Positions 5,603-6,070 of a DNA stretch of 6,070 bases are shown in pieces (positions within the stretch are counted from its first letter, which is position 1; each line of letters opens with the position of its first letter). Below the pieces are notes generated by a model that did no database searches, was not told where the DNA came from, and saw only the letters and a program-made list of their open reading frames with translations. The stretch lies in the NCBI RefSeq assembly GCF_937874145.1, contig NZ_CALNBI010000279.1, positions 1-6,070 of the forward strand, read 5' to 3'. The stretch comes from an uncultured Chitinophaga sp. (lineage in GTDB: Bacteria > Bacteroidota > Bacteroidia > Chitinophagales > Chitinophagaceae). A program made the position numbers and the translations under genes.

Positions 5603-5790
5603 CACATCGCTATGCAGTTTTTAAAAATAAGGGACTCGAACCGTGTGATTTTCTGCCGAACTGTCAAATCGTCTGCGTTGCAAGCAAACCTGGAGGACAG
5701 AATTAGCGTAGCCTTTCCGTCTGCCAACTTTGCCTCATTGTAGTGAATTGCGGATTTTATCGACCTGCCGCAGGAGATTCTTGCAACCAT
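5599..5790 (-). pseudogene. Truncated relaxase (mobilization nuclease) gene, N-terminal fragment
   Basis: The 63-codon frame begins MVARISCGRSIKSAIHYNEA and continues with a region ending TVRQKITRFESL. This matches, from memory, the opening of Bacteroidota MobA/BmgA-type relaxases (M-V-A-x-I-x-x-G-x-S, then a YNE motif), which nick the origin of transfer. Intact proteins are several hundred residues. Here resemblance stops near residue 55 (about 5628), just before the part that normally carries the next conserved strand, and a stop follows eight codons later. The tyrosine/histidine catalytic core downstream is absent, so it cannot be a functional nuclease. The ATG at 5790 overlaps the end of the mobC-like gene by 34 nt, in another frame, as usual for translationally coupled mob genes. 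It is a deletion or insertion scar, not a frameshift: no continuation appears in any frame to the left. Confidence 0.7.
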
Positions 5791-6070
5791 TTTTGCGCGA
5801 GTTTTGCAACAATTTGGAGAAGCGTTTCAATTTTGGGCTGAAGATCCACGTAACGCGAGAACGCCGTTTTTGCATAAAAAGCTTTGCGTTGTGGCTCCGG
5901 GTATGTATTGAAGTACTTTGTAATTTGATTTACATTGACTCCAATTGCCCGGATTTCGCCACGGATCGCAGAGAGTTCTTCCATTACCAAATCCAAGCTC
6001 TGGTCATGAACCACTGTACGAATGACACGGTTATGTAGAATATCCCGCAGCAAACCGGCCATTTCCGTGT
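5757..6070 (-). CDS. MobC/BmgB-like plasmid mobilization relaxosome protein (5' end beyond window)
   Basis: This is an accessory protein of conjugative mobilization that helps the relaxase bind and open the transfer origin. From the Met at 6062 the visible part has 101 residues. The hallmark is GVNVNQITKYFNTYPEPQRK at residues ~41-60, preceded by HDQSLDLVMEELSAIRGEIR and followed by a helical tail ending IVAKLAQKWLQ. Family members usually begin with an N-terminal ribbon-helix-helix segment, and the frame stays open to 6070 (codons for T-E before the Met). The Met at 6062 is therefore probably internal and the gene continues off the right edge. Its 3' end overlaps the start of the truncated relaxase by 34 nt. 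The protein itself looks intact here, although its usual partner is broken. Confidence 0.78.
   Translation of the reverse strand, partial: TEMAGLLRDILHNRVIRTVVHDQSLDLVMEELSAIRGEIRAIGVNVNQITKYFNTYPEPQRKAFYAKTAFSRYVDLQPKIETLLQIVAKLAQKWLQESPAAGR

Noticed and set aside
5625..5645. GGTTCGAGTCCC on the minus strand resembles a tRNA T-arm, suggesting a tRNA 3' end used as an integration site
   Set aside because: The flanking bases do not form the 5-bp T stem (only about three pairs fit) and no acceptor or anticodon arm follows. The bases also encode relaxase residues RFES in frame, so the match is a coincidence.
5730..6038. Plus-strand 102-codon frame opposite the mobC-like gene
   Set aside because: It is the antisense of a recognisable MobC-family frame and is rich in Cys and Arg without a domain.
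1..6070. CRISPR array, tRNA/rRNA genes, complete insertion sequence, toxin-antitoxin pair
   Set aside because: I saw no regularly spaced repeats, no RNA gene signature, no transposase frame with terminal repeats, and no partner gene next to the xre regulator.

Overview
This window looks like chromosomal DNA of a Bacteroidota bacterium, probably from the Chitinophagaceae/Sphingobacteriaceae range. The evidence is a FecI-like ECF sigma factor, a FecR anti-sigma factor with a DUF4974-type C-terminus, and a SusC/RagA TonB-dependent receptor that carries an N-terminal signalling (STN) domain. The candidate promoters resemble the Bacteroidota TTG / TAnnTTTG type, and Shine-Dalgarno sequences are weak or absent. 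The family assignment rests on protein style only.

Left two thirds (1-4656, all minus strand): a complete trans-envelope signalling cassette read right to left. It consists of the ECF sigma gene (4063-4656), a 72-nt spacer, fecR (2758-3990), a 231-nt gap with three hairpin-forming inverted repeats, and the 5' 842 codons of a susC-type receptor that runs off the left edge. By analogy with FecA/FecR/FecI, ligand binding at the outer-membrane receptor would be passed through its periplasmic STN domain to FecR, which then frees or activates the sigma factor to transcribe the receptor operon. The expected SusD partner and any enzyme genes would lie beyond position 1. The fecR-susC gap contains an intrinsic terminator pointing the wrong way for both flanking genes (plus strand), and a perfect 20-bp palindrome 10 nt from the susC start codon.

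Middle (about 4657-5323): AT-rich DNA with candidate sigma-operon promoter elements, an 11-bp inverted repeat, a 9-bp inverted repeat and no convincing gene.

Right end (5324-6070): a small XRE/Cro-type regulator gene on the plus strand meets a broken mobilization module on the minus strand. The module is a MobC/BmgB-like relaxosome accessory protein, cut by the window edge, overlapping the first ~55 codons of a relaxase gene that is abruptly truncated a few bases from the end of the xre gene. This reads as the scarred edge of a mobilizable element next to the nutrient-uptake locus. I see no clearly new multi-gene system. The best leads are the possible antisense RNA terminator and palindrome controlling susC, and the relaxase/xre junction.
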